Of a stretch of 41,881 nt of DNA, positions 9,285 through 17,928 are shown one piece after another. The notes below the pieces were generated by a model. It saw nothing but the letters and a program-made list of their open reading frames with translations, searched no databases and was not told the origin of the DNA. Each line of letters opens with the position of its first letter. Position 1 is the stretch's first letter. This DNA is from an uncultured Aquimonas sp. (GTDB lineage: Bacteria > Pseudomonadota > Gammaproteobacteria > Xanthomonadales > Xanthomonadaceae): contig CAMLOR010000004.1 of NCBI GenBank assembly GCA_946481615.1, positions 1 to 41,881 of the forward strand, given 5' to 3'. Both the position numbers and the translations under genes were made by a program.

Positions 9285-10547
9285 ATGTCAGCAACCACCA
9301 TCTCGGTAGTCGGCCTCGGCTACATCGGCCTGCCCACGGCGGCCGTGTTCGCTTCGCGCAAGCATCGCGTGATCGGCGTCGACGTGAACCCGCGCGCGGT
9401 GGAGACCGTCAACCGCGGCGAAATCCACATCGTGGAGCCCGATCTCGACATCGTGGTGCGCGCCGCGGTGACCGAAGGCTACCTGCGCGCCACCACGAAG
9501 GCCGAACCTGCGGATGCTTTCCTGATCGCGGTGCCCACGCCCTTCAAGGACGGGCACGAACCGGATCTGTCGCACATCGAATCGGCCTGCGCGTCGATCG
9601 CGCCGGTATTGAAACGGGGCGATCTCGTCGTGCTCGAATCGACCTCGCCGGTCGGCGCCACCGAGCAGATGGCGCAGTGGCTGGCGCAGGCGCGCCCCGA
9701 TCTGAGCTTCCCGCAGACGCATGGCGAAGCCTCCGACATCCGCGTGGCGCATTGCCCCGAGCGCGTGTTGCCGGGCCACGTGTTGCGCGAGCTGGTGCGC
9801 AACGACCGCGTGATCGGCGGCATGACGCCGAAGTGCTCGGCGGCGGCGGCGGCGCTCTACGGGATCTTCGTGGAAGGCGAGTGCGTGATCACCGACGTGC
9901 GCACCGCGGAAATGTGCAAGCTGACCGAGAACAGCTTCCGCGACGTCAACATCGCCTTCGCCAATGAACTTTCCATCATCTGCGACAAGCTCGGCATCGA
10001 CGTCTGGGAACTGATCCGGCTCGCCAACCGCCATCCGCGCGTCAACATCCTGCAGCCCGGCCCCGGCGTCGGCGGCCACTGCATCGCGGTGGACCCCTGG
10101 TTCATCGTGAGCAAGACGCCGGAGCAGGCGCACCTGATCCGCGCCGCGCGCGAAGTCAACGATGCCAAGCCCGAATGGGTGCTGGAGCAGGTGCGCGCAG
10201 CGGTTTCCGGACTGACCGGCGGCGACGTTCGCAAGGCGCAGGATCTCGTCATCGCCTGCTTCGGCCTCGCCTTCAAGGCCGACATCGACGACCTGCGCGA
10301 AAGCCCGGCGCTCGCGATCACGGCGCGCATCGCCGCGCAGCACCCGGGCAAGGTCCTCGCGATCGAACCCCATATCGAACATCGCCCGCCACGGCTGGAA
10401 GGCGTCGACCTGGTGGATGCGGACACCGCCCTGGCGCGCGCCGATGTGCTGGTGCTGCTGGTGGACCACAAGGAATTCCGGGCGATTCCTCGCGAACGCC
10501 TGCAGGGACGGCGGGTGATCGATACCCGCGGCGCCTGGACCGGCTGA
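9285..10547 (+). CDS. wecC: UDP-N-acetyl-D-mannosamine dehydrogenase
   Basis: A 420-residue nucleotide-sugar dehydrogenase that oxidises UDP-ManNAc to UDP-ManNAcA with NAD+. Motifs are GLGYIGLPTAAVFA (Rossmann), STSPVGATEQM, AHCPERVLPGH (a WecC-type signature), GPGVGGHCIAVDPWF with catalytic Cys266, and FGLAFKADIDDLRESPA. These set it apart from the TviB-type enzyme at 480-1772. ATG 9285 is chosen; a GTG at 9279 would add two residues. It acts after wecB in the same operon direction and precedes the pse genes by 34 bases. Confidence 0.93.
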   Translation: MSATTISVVGLGYIGLPTAAVFASRKHRVIGVDVNPRAVETVNRGEIHIVEPDLDIVVRAAVTEGYLRATTKAEPADAFLIAVPTPFKDGHEPDLSHIESACASIAPVLKRGDLVVLESTSPVGATEQMAQWLAQARPDLSFPQTHGEASDIRVAHCPERVLPGHVLRELVRNDRVIGGMTPKCSAAAAALYGIFVEGECVITDVRTAEMCKLTENSFRDVNIAFANELSIICDKLGIDVWELIRLANRHPRVNILQPGPGVGGHCIAVDPWFIVSKTPEQAHLIRAAREVNDAKPEWVLEQVRAAVSGLTGGDVRKAQDLVIACFGLAFKADIDDLRESPALAITARIAAQHPGKVLAIEPHIEHRPPRLEGVDLVDADTALARADVLVLLVDHKEFRAIPRERLQGRRVIDTRGAWTG

Positions 10548-10581
10548 ATCGCCACGCATTGAAGATCGGAGACTGAACATC

Positions 10582-11598
10582 GTGTTGAACGGAAAATCCA
10601 TCCTCGTCACCGGCGGCACCGGCTCTTTCGGCAAGGCGTTCGCCAGGACGATCCTGGCGCGGCATCCCGAGATCACCCGCCTGGTGATCTACAGCCGCGA
10701 CGAACTCAAGCAGTTCGAGATGGCGCAGCAGTTCGATCCGGCCACGCATCCCGGACTGCGCTACTTCATCGGCGACGTGCGCGACGCCGACCGCATCCGC
10801 CGGGCGATGGAAGGGATCGACATCGTCATCCACGCGGCCGCGCTCAAGCAGGTGCCGGCGGCCGAGTACAACCCGTTCGAATGCATCAAGACCAACATCC
10901 TCGGCGCGCAGAACGTGATCGAAGCGTGCTTCGACACCGGGGTGCGCAACGTGGTGGCGCTTTCCACCGACAAGGCCGCGGCGCCGATCAATCTGTACGG
11001 CGCCACGAAGCTTTGTTCCGACAAGCTCTTCACCGCCGCCAACAACATCAAGGGCCATCGCGACATCCGCTTCAGCGTGGTGCGTTACGGCAACGTGATG
11101 GGCAGCCGCGGCTCGGTGATCCCGTTCTTCCTGGACCGGCGCGCCAGCGGCGTGCTGCCGATCACCGATCCTGAAATGACGCGCTTCAACATCAGCCTGC
11201 AGGAAGGCGTGGACATGGTGTTGTGGGCGCTGGAGCACGCCGCGGGCGGCGAGATCTTCGTACCCAAGATCCCGAGCTATCGCATCACCGACGTGGCCCG
11301 CGCCATCGGCCCGGAATGCCAGCATCCCGTCGTCGGCATCCGTCCGGGCGAGAAGATCCACGAGGAAATGATCACCGCCAGCGACAGCTTCAACACCGTC
11401 GATCTCGGCCGCTACTTCGCCATCCTGCCTTCGGCCGGCCGCCACACGGTGGAGTCCTACTGCGTCGCGCACGGCGGCAAGCCGGTCGCGCCCGGCTATG
11501 CCTACGACAGCGGCAGCAACGGCGATTTCCTGAGCGTGGACCAGCTGCGCGAACTGATCCGCCAGCACGTCGACACCGGATTCGAGGTGGGCGGATGA
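10582..11598 (+). CDS. pseB: UDP-GlcNAc 4,6-dehydratase (C5-inverting), first step to pseudaminic acid
   Basis: A 338-residue extended SDR that makes UDP-2-acetamido-2,6-dideoxy-beta-L-arabino-hex-4-ulose from UDP-GlcNAc. It has the short single-domain form without membrane helices, as PseB/FlaA1 do. The Rossmann motif is TGGTGSFGKAF. Catalytic residues are Asp130, Lys131 and Tyr139 in STDKAAAPINLYGATK. IRPGEKIHEEM and SDSFNTVDLG in the C-terminal half are typical for PseB. The GTG start at 10582 is preceded by GGAGA at 10568-10572; the next codon, TTG, could also serve. Its stop codon overlaps the ATG of pseC. Confidence 0.93.
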   Translation: MLNGKSILVTGGTGSFGKAFARTILARHPEITRLVIYSRDELKQFEMAQQFDPATHPGLRYFIGDVRDADRIRRAMEGIDIVIHAAALKQVPAAEYNPFECIKTNILGAQNVIEACFDTGVRNVVALSTDKAAAPINLYGATKLCSDKLFTAANNIKGHRDIRFSVVRYGNVMGSRGSVIPFFLDRRASGVLPITDPEMTRFNISLQEGVDMVLWALEHAAGGEIFVPKIPSYRITDVARAIGPECQHPVVGIRPGEKIHEEMITASDSFNTVDLGRYFAILPSAGRHTVESYCVAHGGKPVAPGYAYDSGSNGDFLSVDQLRELIRQHVDTGFEVGG

Positions 11599-12752
11599 TT
11601 CCCTACGGCCGCCAGGACATCACCCAGGCCGACATCGATGCGGTGGCGGCGGTGCTGCGGTCGGACTTCCTCACGCAGGGGCCGATGGTGCCGCGCTTCG
11701 AAGCGGCGGTGGCCGCGCATTGCGGCGTCGCGCATGCGCTGGCGGTCAACAGCGCGACCTCGGCGCTGCACATCGCGTGCATGGCGCTGGACCTGGGGCC
11801 GGGCGACTGGCTCTGGACCAGCCCGATCACCTTCGTCGCTTCGGCCAACTGCGCGCTCTACTGCGGCGCGCGGGTGGATTTCGTCGACATCGACCCGCGC
11901 ACCTGGAACCTGTGCCCGCAAGCCCTGGAGCGCAAGCTGGTCCAGGCCGAGCGCGAAGGACGCCTGCCGAAGATCGTGGTGCCGGTGCATCTGGCGGGGC
12001 AGCCCTGCGACCTGGCAGCGATCCACGCGCTGGCGCAGAAGTATGGCTTCCGCGTGATCGAGGACGCCTCGCACGCGATCGGTGGCCGCTACCGCGACGA
12101 GCCGATCGGCAACTGCCGTTACAGCGACATCACCGTCTTCAGCTTCCATCCCGTGAAGATCATCACGTCGGCCGAAGGCGGCATGGCGCTCACCCGCAGC
12201 GACGAGCTGGCGCGGAAGATGGCCCTGTTCCGCAGCCACGGCATCACGCGCGACCCCGCGCAGATGACGCATGCGTCCGATGGCGGCTGGTATTACCAGC
12301 AGATCGCGCTCGGCTACAACTACCGCATGACCGAGCTGCAGGCCGCGCTCGGGTTGAGCCAGATGGAACGCCTGGCACCGTACGTGGCGCGCCGGCACGA
12401 ACTGGCGCACCGGTACGACGCGTTGCTGTCCCACCTGCCCGTGACCACGCCGTGGCAGCATCCGGATGGTTACTCGGGCCTGCACCTGTACGTGATCCGC
12501 CTGCAGCTCGATCGCATCGGCAAGACCCACCGCCAGGTGTTCGATGCGCTGCGCGAGCAGGGCATCGGCGTGAACCTGCACTACATCCCGGTCTACACCC
12601 AGCCGTACTTCCGTGCGCTCGGTTGCGCCCAGGACGCCTGTCCGCAGGCCGACGCCTACTATTCCGAGGCCATCAGCCTGCCGATGTACGCGACGCTGAG
12701 CGATGCGCAGCAGGACGAGGTCGTGGCCGCGCTGGAGCGCGCGCTGGCGTGA
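11595..12752 (+). CDS. pseC: UDP-4-amino-4,6-dideoxy-N-acetyl-beta-L-altrosamine transaminase
   Basis: A 385-residue DegT/DnrJ/EryC1-family aminotransferase, second step of the pseudaminic pathway, adding an amino group at C4 with glutamate as donor. PLP-binding Lys188 sits in FHPVKIITSAEGG, and FRSHGITRD follows it, both as in PseC. Other family marks are NSATSALHIACMALDLGPGD and VGVNLHYIPVYTQPYF (here GIGVNLHYIPVY). The start ATG 11595 overlaps the pseB stop by four bases (ATGA), and its own stop overlaps the next gene by GTGA. A second DegT-type aminotransferase at 25354-26538 belongs to a different subgroup. Confidence 0.93.
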   Translation: MIPYGRQDITQADIDAVAAVLRSDFLTQGPMVPRFEAAVAAHCGVAHALAVNSATSALHIACMALDLGPGDWLWTSPITFVASANCALYCGARVDFVDIDPRTWNLCPQALERKLVQAEREGRLPKIVVPVHLAGQPCDLAAIHALAQKYGFRVIEDASHAIGGRYRDEPIGNCRYSDITVFSFHPVKIITSAEGGMALTRSDELARKMALFRSHGITRDPAQMTHASDGGWYYQQIALGYNYRMTELQAALGLSQMERLAPYVARRHELAHRYDALLSHLPVTTPWQHPDGYSGLHLYVIRLQLDRIGKTHRQVFDALREQGIGVNLHYIPVYTQPYFRALGCAQDACPQADAYYSEAISLPMYATLSDAQQDEVVAALERALA

Positions 12753-14380
12753 ACCGGATCGCCGTCCTGCAGGCTCGCACCAGCTCCTCGCGCCTGCCCG
12801 CGAAGGTGCTGCTGCCCCTGGGCGGATTGCCTCTGGCGGTGCTGGCCGCGCGCCGCGCGATGAACACCGGGATTCCGCTGGTGGTGGCGACGTCCACCGA
12901 GCAGGATGACGATGGCCTGGCGGCGATGTTGCGAAACCACGGATTGCCGGTCCATCGCGGCAGCCTCACGGACACGCTCGAACGCGTGGTGGACGCGCTG
13001 GCCGGCCACGACGACGACACGACGGTGATCCGCCTGACCGCCGACAACGTGTTTCCCGACGGTCGCCTGCTCGATGAATTGCTGGAGGATTTCCAGTCGC
13101 GCGGGCTCGACTACCTTTGCTGCAACGGTGAACCCTCGGGCCTGCCCTACGGCATGAGTGCCGAGGTCACGCGCCTGCGCCATCTGCGCGAAGCAGCGGC
13201 GTCGGCCTCCGATCCGTTCGATCGCGAGCACGTGACGCCGTACATCATCCGCAAGTTCGGTGCGACCTGGTTCGGCCGGTACAGGACACTGCGCAAGGGT
13301 CACTACCGCTGCACGGTCGATACCTACGACGATTACGCCGGCATGCAGCGTGTCTTCCGCGACGAGCCCGAACCGGCGGCGGTCGCGGCGCTCGACCTGG
13401 TGGCGCGCCTCGATGTCGCGCCCTACCAGCCTTGCGCGCGTAGTCCGGTGCCGCAGCTGGTGGTCGGCGGTGCGCAGCTCGGCATGGATTACGGAATCGC
13501 GAACGTGCAGGGCCGGCCCGCACAGGCTTCCGCAACGGGACTGCTGAAGACGGCCATCGCCAACGGCGTGGCTTTCGTCGACACGGCGCACGCCTACGGT
13601 GCGAGCGAAGCCACGATCGGAGCCGCGCTGGGTGGTGGCTGGTCCGAGCGGATCCGCGTCGTCACCAAACTCGCACCGCTGGACGACTGCAAGCCGGAGG
13701 CGGCCGCGGCGGAACTTCGCGCACGCGTCGACGCCAGCGTCTACGAATCCTGCGTCCGGCTCGCGCGCCCGGCACTCGACGTGCTGTTGCTGCATCGTGC
13801 CGCGCATCTGGACGCGTGGGATGGCGCGGCGTGGAAGCGATTGATCGAACTGCGCGACATGGGTCGCATCAAGGCCCTCGGCGTTTCGGTGCAGACGCCG
13901 GCGGAGCTGGAAAACGCATTGCAGTTCGAGGACGTCCGTTTCGTGCAGATGCCGTTCAATCTGCTGGACTGGCGCTGGCGCGACGCAGTGGAGAAGCTCC
14001 AGGACGTCCGGCGCCGGCGCGACATCACGGTGCATGCGCGCAGCGCACTGCTGCAAGGATTGTTGCGCAGCCGGGACCGCTCGCATTGGCGGCGCGCTCA
14101 CGTGCCGGAGCCGGAACCGGTCTGGGCCTGGCTCGACGGCTGTGTCCGCGACTTCGGCCGGGACGGCGTGGTCGATCTGTGCCTGGGTTACGCGCGCGCC
14201 CAGGCCTGGATCGACGGCATCGTGATCGGGATGGACTCGCTCGACCAGTTGATCGAGAACGTCCGGAACTTCAACACGGCGGCGCTCGACGCGGAGCAGG
14301 TAGCGCAGATCGATTCGAGCCGGCCGCACTTGGGCGTGGATGCGCTGGACCCGGCGCGCTGGCAGAGGGCCGAAGCGTGA
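12749..14380 (+). CDS. Fusion: SpsF-type CMP-sugar cytidylyltransferase + aldo/keto reductase
   Basis: A single 543-residue frame with two domains. Residues 1 to about 230 are an SpsF/PseF-type nucleotidyltransferase: LQARTSSSRLPAKVLLPLGG at the N-terminus, IRLTADNVFPD, and the late CTVDTYDDYAGM. It stands where pseF would be and should activate the nonulosonate as its CMP form. Residues about 236-543 are an aldo/keto reductase with the whole catalytic tetrad: Asp278 and Tyr283 (VDTAHAYG), Lys307 (VVTKLAP) and His349 (LLLHRAAH). No stop or frameshift separates the parts. Canonical PseF has about 230 residues and no reductase. The substrate of the reductase is unknown; a UDP-sugar or nonulosonate intermediate is the likely target. 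Start GTG 12749 overlaps the pseC stop by four bases. Confidence 0.85.
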   Translation: MNRIAVLQARTSSSRLPAKVLLPLGGLPLAVLAARRAMNTGIPLVVATSTEQDDDGLAAMLRNHGLPVHRGSLTDTLERVVDALAGHDDDTTVIRLTADNVFPDGRLLDELLEDFQSRGLDYLCCNGEPSGLPYGMSAEVTRLRHLREAAASASDPFDREHVTPYIIRKFGATWFGRYRTLRKGHYRCTVDTYDDYAGMQRVFRDEPEPAAVAALDLVARLDVAPYQPCARSPVPQLVVGGAQLGMDYGIANVQGRPAQASATGLLKTAIANGVAFVDTAHAYGASEATIGAALGGGWSERIRVVTKLAPLDDCKPEAAAAELRARVDASVYESCVRLARPALDVLLLHRAAHLDAWDGAAWKRLIELRDMGRIKALGVSVQTPAELENALQFEDVRFVQMPFNLLDWRWRDAVEKLQDVRRRRDITVHARSALLQGLLRSRDRSHWRRAHVPEPEPVWAWLDGCVRDFGRDGVVDLCLGYARAQAWIDGIVIGMDSLDQLIENVRNFNTAALDAEQVAQIDSSRPHLGVDALDPARWQRAEA

Positions 14381-15174
14381 ACCGGACGATGGCGCGTTTT
14401 TCGTTGCAGGGACGGACGGCGCTGGTCACCGGCGCCGCAGGCCACCTCGGGCAGGCCATGGCCCTGGCGTTGGCGGAGGCGGGGGCACGCGTTCTGATCA
14501 ACGGCCGCTCGGCGTCCCGCGCCGAGTCATTGGTCGACGAGATTCGCGCCGCCGGCGGATTGGCGGACGCCCTGGTGTTCGACGTGACCGACGCCGCGCA
14601 GATCCGCGACGCAATCGCGCGACTCGACGCACCGCTGCACGTGATCGTCAACAACGCCTATTTCGGCGGCGCCGGCAATCTGGAAGGCGCGGCGCCGCAG
14701 TCGTATCGCGACAGCTACGAGGTTGGACTCGTCGCCGCGCACGCGCTCGTGCAGGCGGCGTTGCCGGCATTGCGCGAAGCGGTGCGCCGGGATGGCGATG
14801 CCTCGGTCGTCAACATCGCCTCGATGTACGGCATGGTGAGCCCGGATCCGCGCATCTATGCCTCGGCCGCGTCCGCCAACCCGCCCTTCTACGGCGCGGC
14901 CAAGGCGGCGCTGCTGCAATGGACGCGCTACGCCGCCTGCGAGCTGGGCCCGCAGGGCATCCGCGTCAACAGTGTTTCGCCCGGCCCATTCCCCGCGCCC
15001 GGCGTGCAACGCGAGAACCCGGATTTCGTGGCGCGCCTGACCGACAAGGTTCCCCTCGGACGCATCGGTGCCGCGGTGGAGATCGCCGGGCCGGTGGTGT
15101 TCCTGGCCGCGCCGGCGTCGAGCTTCGTGAACGGCGCCAACCTCGTCGTCGACGGGGGATGGACCGCGTGGTGA
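14377..15174 (+). CDS. Short-chain dehydrogenase/reductase inside the pse cassette
   Basis: A 265-residue classical SDR. The cofactor motif TGAAGHLGQAMA lies at about residues 17-28, and the NNAYFGGAG segment stands in place of the usual NNAG. Catalytic residues are Ser149 (NIASMYG), Tyr172 and Lys176 (YGAAK). The end ANLVVDGGWTAW is standard. It is tied to both neighbours by GTGA overlaps, so it is made along with the pseudaminic enzymes. SDRs are not among the six core Pse enzymes. Together with the adjacent AKR domain it could perform an oxidation/reduction pair that inverts a stereocentre of the sugar, but this is inference. GTG 14377 is the coupled start; ATG 14389 (MARFSLQG) is an alternative. 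Confidence 0.85.
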   Translation: MNRTMARFSLQGRTALVTGAAGHLGQAMALALAEAGARVLINGRSASRAESLVDEIRAAGGLADALVFDVTDAAQIRDAIARLDAPLHVIVNNAYFGGAGNLEGAAPQSYRDSYEVGLVAAHALVQAALPALREAVRRDGDASVVNIASMYGMVSPDPRIYASAASANPPFYGAAKAALLQWTRYAACELGPQGIRVNSVSPGPFPAPGVQRENPDFVARLTDKVPLGRIGAAVEIAGPVVFLAAPASSFVNGANLVVDGGWTAW

Positions 15175-16292
15175 ATGCGACGCCAGCGGCGGCGCGGATG
15201 CGCGTCGCCTTTCGGGTCGATGCCTCGATCGAGATCGGCACCGGCCATGTCATGCGCTGCCTGACGTTGGCCAATGCGCTGCGCGAACACGAAGCGCAAT
15301 GCGAGTTCGTCTGCCGCGCGCATCCCGGGCACCTCGCCGCGCGAATCGAAGCCGCCGGCCATGCGGTGCATCTGCTGCCGCTGCGATCGGGCGAGGAGGA
15401 CGGCGAAGAGCCGGCGGTCACCGCGCATGCGCACTGGCTGGGTTCCGGCTGGCGCCGGGATGCCGCGGAGACCGTCGCGGCGCTCGGCGCCTCGCGACGC
15501 GACTGGCTGGTCGTGGATCACTATGCGCTGGACGCGCGCTGGGAATCGGAAGCCGGTCGCGTTGCGGTGCGTACGATGGCCATCGACGATCTCGCCGATC
15601 GCGTGCATCGGGTCGACCTGCTGCTCGACCAGAATCTCGGGCGCGCCGCGTCCGATTACGACTCGCTTCTACCGGCGTCGGCACGCTGCCTGGCAGGGCC
15701 GGATTACGCGCTGCTGCGGCCCGATTTCGCCCGTCTGCGCGACGACAGTCTGGCGCGGCGCGAGGCTGCCGCGCTCGGACATGTCCTGGTGTCGCTCGGC
15801 GGCGTGGATCGCGACAATCTCACGGGCCGCGTGCTGGATGCGCTTGCGACCGTGGAGCTGCCGCGCGATGCCCGGGTGACGGTCGTCATGGGAAAGCAGT
15901 CGCCCGGACTCGAAGCGGTTCGCGCGCAGGCTTCGCGGATGCCGTTCGCCTGCGCCGTGCGCGTGGACATCGACGACATGGCGCAGGTAGTGGCGGATGC
16001 CGACCTGGCCATCGGTGCGGCTGGAAGTTCGTCCTGGGAACGATGCGTGCTGGGCCTGCCGACCATCATGCTGGTGCTGGCCGAAAACCAGCGCGGCATC
16101 GCTGCCGAACTGGAGAAGGCCGGTGCCTGCCTGGTCGTCGCCAGCGACGGGCGGCTGTCGCGGGAGCTGGCGGACGCCATGCGGCGCCTCGACGATGCCG
16201 CGGAGCGGGCGAAGTTTTCGCGCGCGGCGGCCGAAGTGCTGGATGGCGGCGGCACCGCGCGCGTGGCTGCGGCGATGGGAGTGTGCCGGTGA
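15171..16292 (+). CDS. pseG: UDP-2,4-diacetamido-2,4,6-trideoxy-beta-L-altropyranose hydrolase
   Basis: A 373-residue GT-B-like hydrolase that removes UDP from the diacetamido altrose intermediate. The N-terminus has FRVDASIEIGTGHVMRCL, in which His26 corresponds to the essential histidine of PseG. Further family marks are VVDHYALD, DLADR, LLDQNL, VSLGGVDRDN, and the late GAAGSSSWERCVLGLPT with NQ nearby. Its presence fixes the pathway as pseudaminic-like, since legionaminic synthesis uses a hydrolysing 2-epimerase instead. GTG 15171 overlaps the SDR stop by four bases; the codon at 15198 (ATG, M10) would start directly before the conserved core. Confidence 0.92.
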   Translation: MNATPAAARMRVAFRVDASIEIGTGHVMRCLTLANALREHEAQCEFVCRAHPGHLAARIEAAGHAVHLLPLRSGEEDGEEPAVTAHAHWLGSGWRRDAAETVAALGASRRDWLVVDHYALDARWESEAGRVAVRTMAIDDLADRVHRVDLLLDQNLGRAASDYDSLLPASARCLAGPDYALLRPDFARLRDDSLARREAAALGHVLVSLGGVDRDNLTGRVLDALATVELPRDARVTVVMGKQSPGLEAVRAQASRMPFACAVRVDIDDMAQVVADADLAIGAAGSSSWERCVLGLPTIMLVLAENQRGIAAELEKAGACLVVASDGRLSRELADAMRRLDDAAERAKFSRAAAEVLDGGGTARVAAAMGVCR

Positions 16293-16825
16293 ACGCCCGC
16301 GCGCAACTGAGGCCGCTCGCCGAAGCCGATCTCGACATGCTCCTGGATTGGCGCAATTCGGAGGAGGTGCGTCGCTTCATGTACTCGTCGCATCCGATCG
16401 CCCACGACGAGCATCGCCGCTGGTTCGAGGCGATACGCAAGGACCAGCGGCGCCACCCGCTGATCTTCGAAAGGGAAGGCGTGCCGTCCGGGTTCGTGAA
16501 CCTGGGCCCGGTGCAGGCGGGCGGGATCGCCGACTGGGGCTTCTATGCGGCGCCCGGTGCGCCGCGCGGCACGGGGCGCATGCTCGGAACTGCCGCGCTG
16601 ACTCATGCGTTCGACGATCTCGCCCTGCACAAGGTCTGCGGCGAGGCGCTGGGATTCAACGAAGCCTCGCGCCGCTTCCATCTCTCCCTCGGGTTTCGCC
16701 AGGAAGGCGTGCTCGTGGAACAGCACTTCGATGGCAAGGCCTATCACGATGTCGTCCGGTTCGGGATGACGGTGGTGCAGTGGCAGGCCTTCACTCACGA
16801 GAAGAATCATGAACCGAGTTCCTGA
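16289..16825 (+). CDS. pseH: UDP-4-amino-4,6-dideoxy-N-acetyl-beta-L-altrosamine N-acetyltransferase
   Basis: A 178-residue GNAT acetyltransferase that acetylates the C4 amino group made by PseC, using acetyl-CoA. It has LRPLAEADLDMLLDWRNSEEV at the N-terminus, typical for PseH, the acetyl-CoA loop GAPRGTGRMLG and the C-terminal FNEASRRFHLSLGF followed by EGVLVEQHFDG. The start GTG 16289 overlaps the pseG stop by GTGA. The 3' end overlaps pseI by 17 bases. A second GNAT gene at 28438-29043 is not closely similar. Confidence 0.9.
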   Translation: MNARAQLRPLAEADLDMLLDWRNSEEVRRFMYSSHPIAHDEHRRWFEAIRKDQRRHPLIFEREGVPSGFVNLGPVQAGGIADWGFYAAPGAPRGTGRMLGTAALTHAFDDLALHKVCGEALGFNEASRRFHLSLGFRQEGVLVEQHFDGKAYHDVVRFGMTVVQWQAFTHEKNHEPSS

Positions 16826-17867
16826 AATCCACATCGACGGACGCCGCGTGGCCTCGGATGCGCCACCCTTCGTCATCGCCGAAATGTCGGCCAATCACAA
16901 CGGCAGCATCGACACCGCACTGCGCATCATCGAGGCCGCGAAGCAGGCGGGCGCGGACGCGGTCAAGATGCAGACTTATCGGCCCGACACCATCACGCTG
17001 GATTGCGACAGCGAGGAATTCCGCATCCGCGGCGGGCTCTGGGACGGCAGGTCGCTTTACGAGCTGTACCAGGAGGCGCACACGCCCTGGGAATGGCACG
17101 CGCCGCTGTTCGAACACGCGCGCAAACTGGGCATCACGATCTTCAGTTCGCCGTTCGATACGACGGCCGTCGACCTGCTGGAAGACCTCGGTGCGCCGGC
17201 CTACAAGATCGCTTCGTTCGAAGCCGTCGACCTGCCCCTGATCAAGTACGTCGCGGCCACCGGCAAACCGATGATCATCTCCACGGGCATGGCCGACGCC
17301 GAGGAGATACAGGAAGCGATCGACGCCGCACGTGCCGGCGGCTGCAAACAGCTCGCCATCCTCCACTGCGTGAGCGGCTATCCGGCGCCGGCTTCCGATT
17401 ACAACCTGCGCACCGTCACCGACATGGCGGAGCGTTTCGGGCTGGTGACCGGGCTGTCCGACCACACCCTCGACAACACCACCGCCATCGCGAGCGTCGC
17501 GCTCGGTGCGGCCATCGTCGAGAAGCACTTCACGCTCGATCGCAGCGGCGGCGGCCCCGACGACAGCTTCTCGCTCGAGCCGGGAGAACTTGCCGCCCTC
17601 TGCCAGGGCGCGCGGACCGCCTGGGAGGCGATCGGGCGCGTCGACTACGGGCGCAAGTCCAGCGAACAGGGCAACGTCCAGTTCCGGCGTTCGCTCTACT
17701 TCGTGAAAGATCTGAGCGCCGGAGACGTGGTGACGGCGGACGCGATCCGCAGCGTGCGTCCGGGCTTCGGCCTGGCGCCCAAGCACCTGGAATCGCTGCT
17801 GGGCCGCAAGCTCCTGCGCGCGGTGCGCCGCAATACTCCGGTGGGGGCCGACGATATTTCGTCGTAG
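16809..17867 (+). CDS. pseI: Pseudaminic acid synthase
   Basis: A 352-residue NeuB-family synthase that condenses the 6-deoxy-diacetamido altrose with phosphoenolpyruvate to the nine-carbon nonulosonate. The TIM barrel begins with FVIAEMSANHNGSID and carries ADAVKMQTY, IFSSPFDTTAVDLLE, KIASFEAVD and LSDHTLDN. VEKHFTLDRSGGGPDDSFSLEP, which binds metal and substrate, is characteristic of PseI. The C-terminal 60 residues are a SAF (antifreeze-like) domain (RRSLYFVKDLSAGD). Length is normal. ATG 16809 lies within the end of pseH. With this gene the steps from UDP-GlcNAc to free pseudaminic acid are all present. Confidence 0.94.
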   Translation: MNRVPEIHIDGRRVASDAPPFVIAEMSANHNGSIDTALRIIEAAKQAGADAVKMQTYRPDTITLDCDSEEFRIRGGLWDGRSLYELYQEAHTPWEWHAPLFEHARKLGITIFSSPFDTTAVDLLEDLGAPAYKIASFEAVDLPLIKYVAATGKPMIISTGMADAEEIQEAIDAARAGGCKQLAILHCVSGYPAPASDYNLRTVTDMAERFGLVTGLSDHTLDNTTAIASVALGAAIVEKHFTLDRSGGGPDDSFSLEPGELAALCQGARTAWEAIGRVDYGRKSSEQGNVQFRRSLYFVKDLSAGDVVTADAIRSVRPGFGLAPKHLESLLGRKLLRAVRRNTPVGADDISS

Positions 17868-17928
17868 GCGCATGGCACCGGACTCGACGAATGCGGTTGC
17901 AGGCGCGCGCGACGAAGGTCGCCCACCG

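Noticed and set aside
12749..14380. Two separate genes (pseF-like and aldo/keto reductase) joined by a sequencing error
   Set aside because: The frame runs through the linker without stop or sign of frameshift, and no start codon with a ribosome site is visible at the domain border. A true fusion is the simplest reading, though resequencing would settle it.
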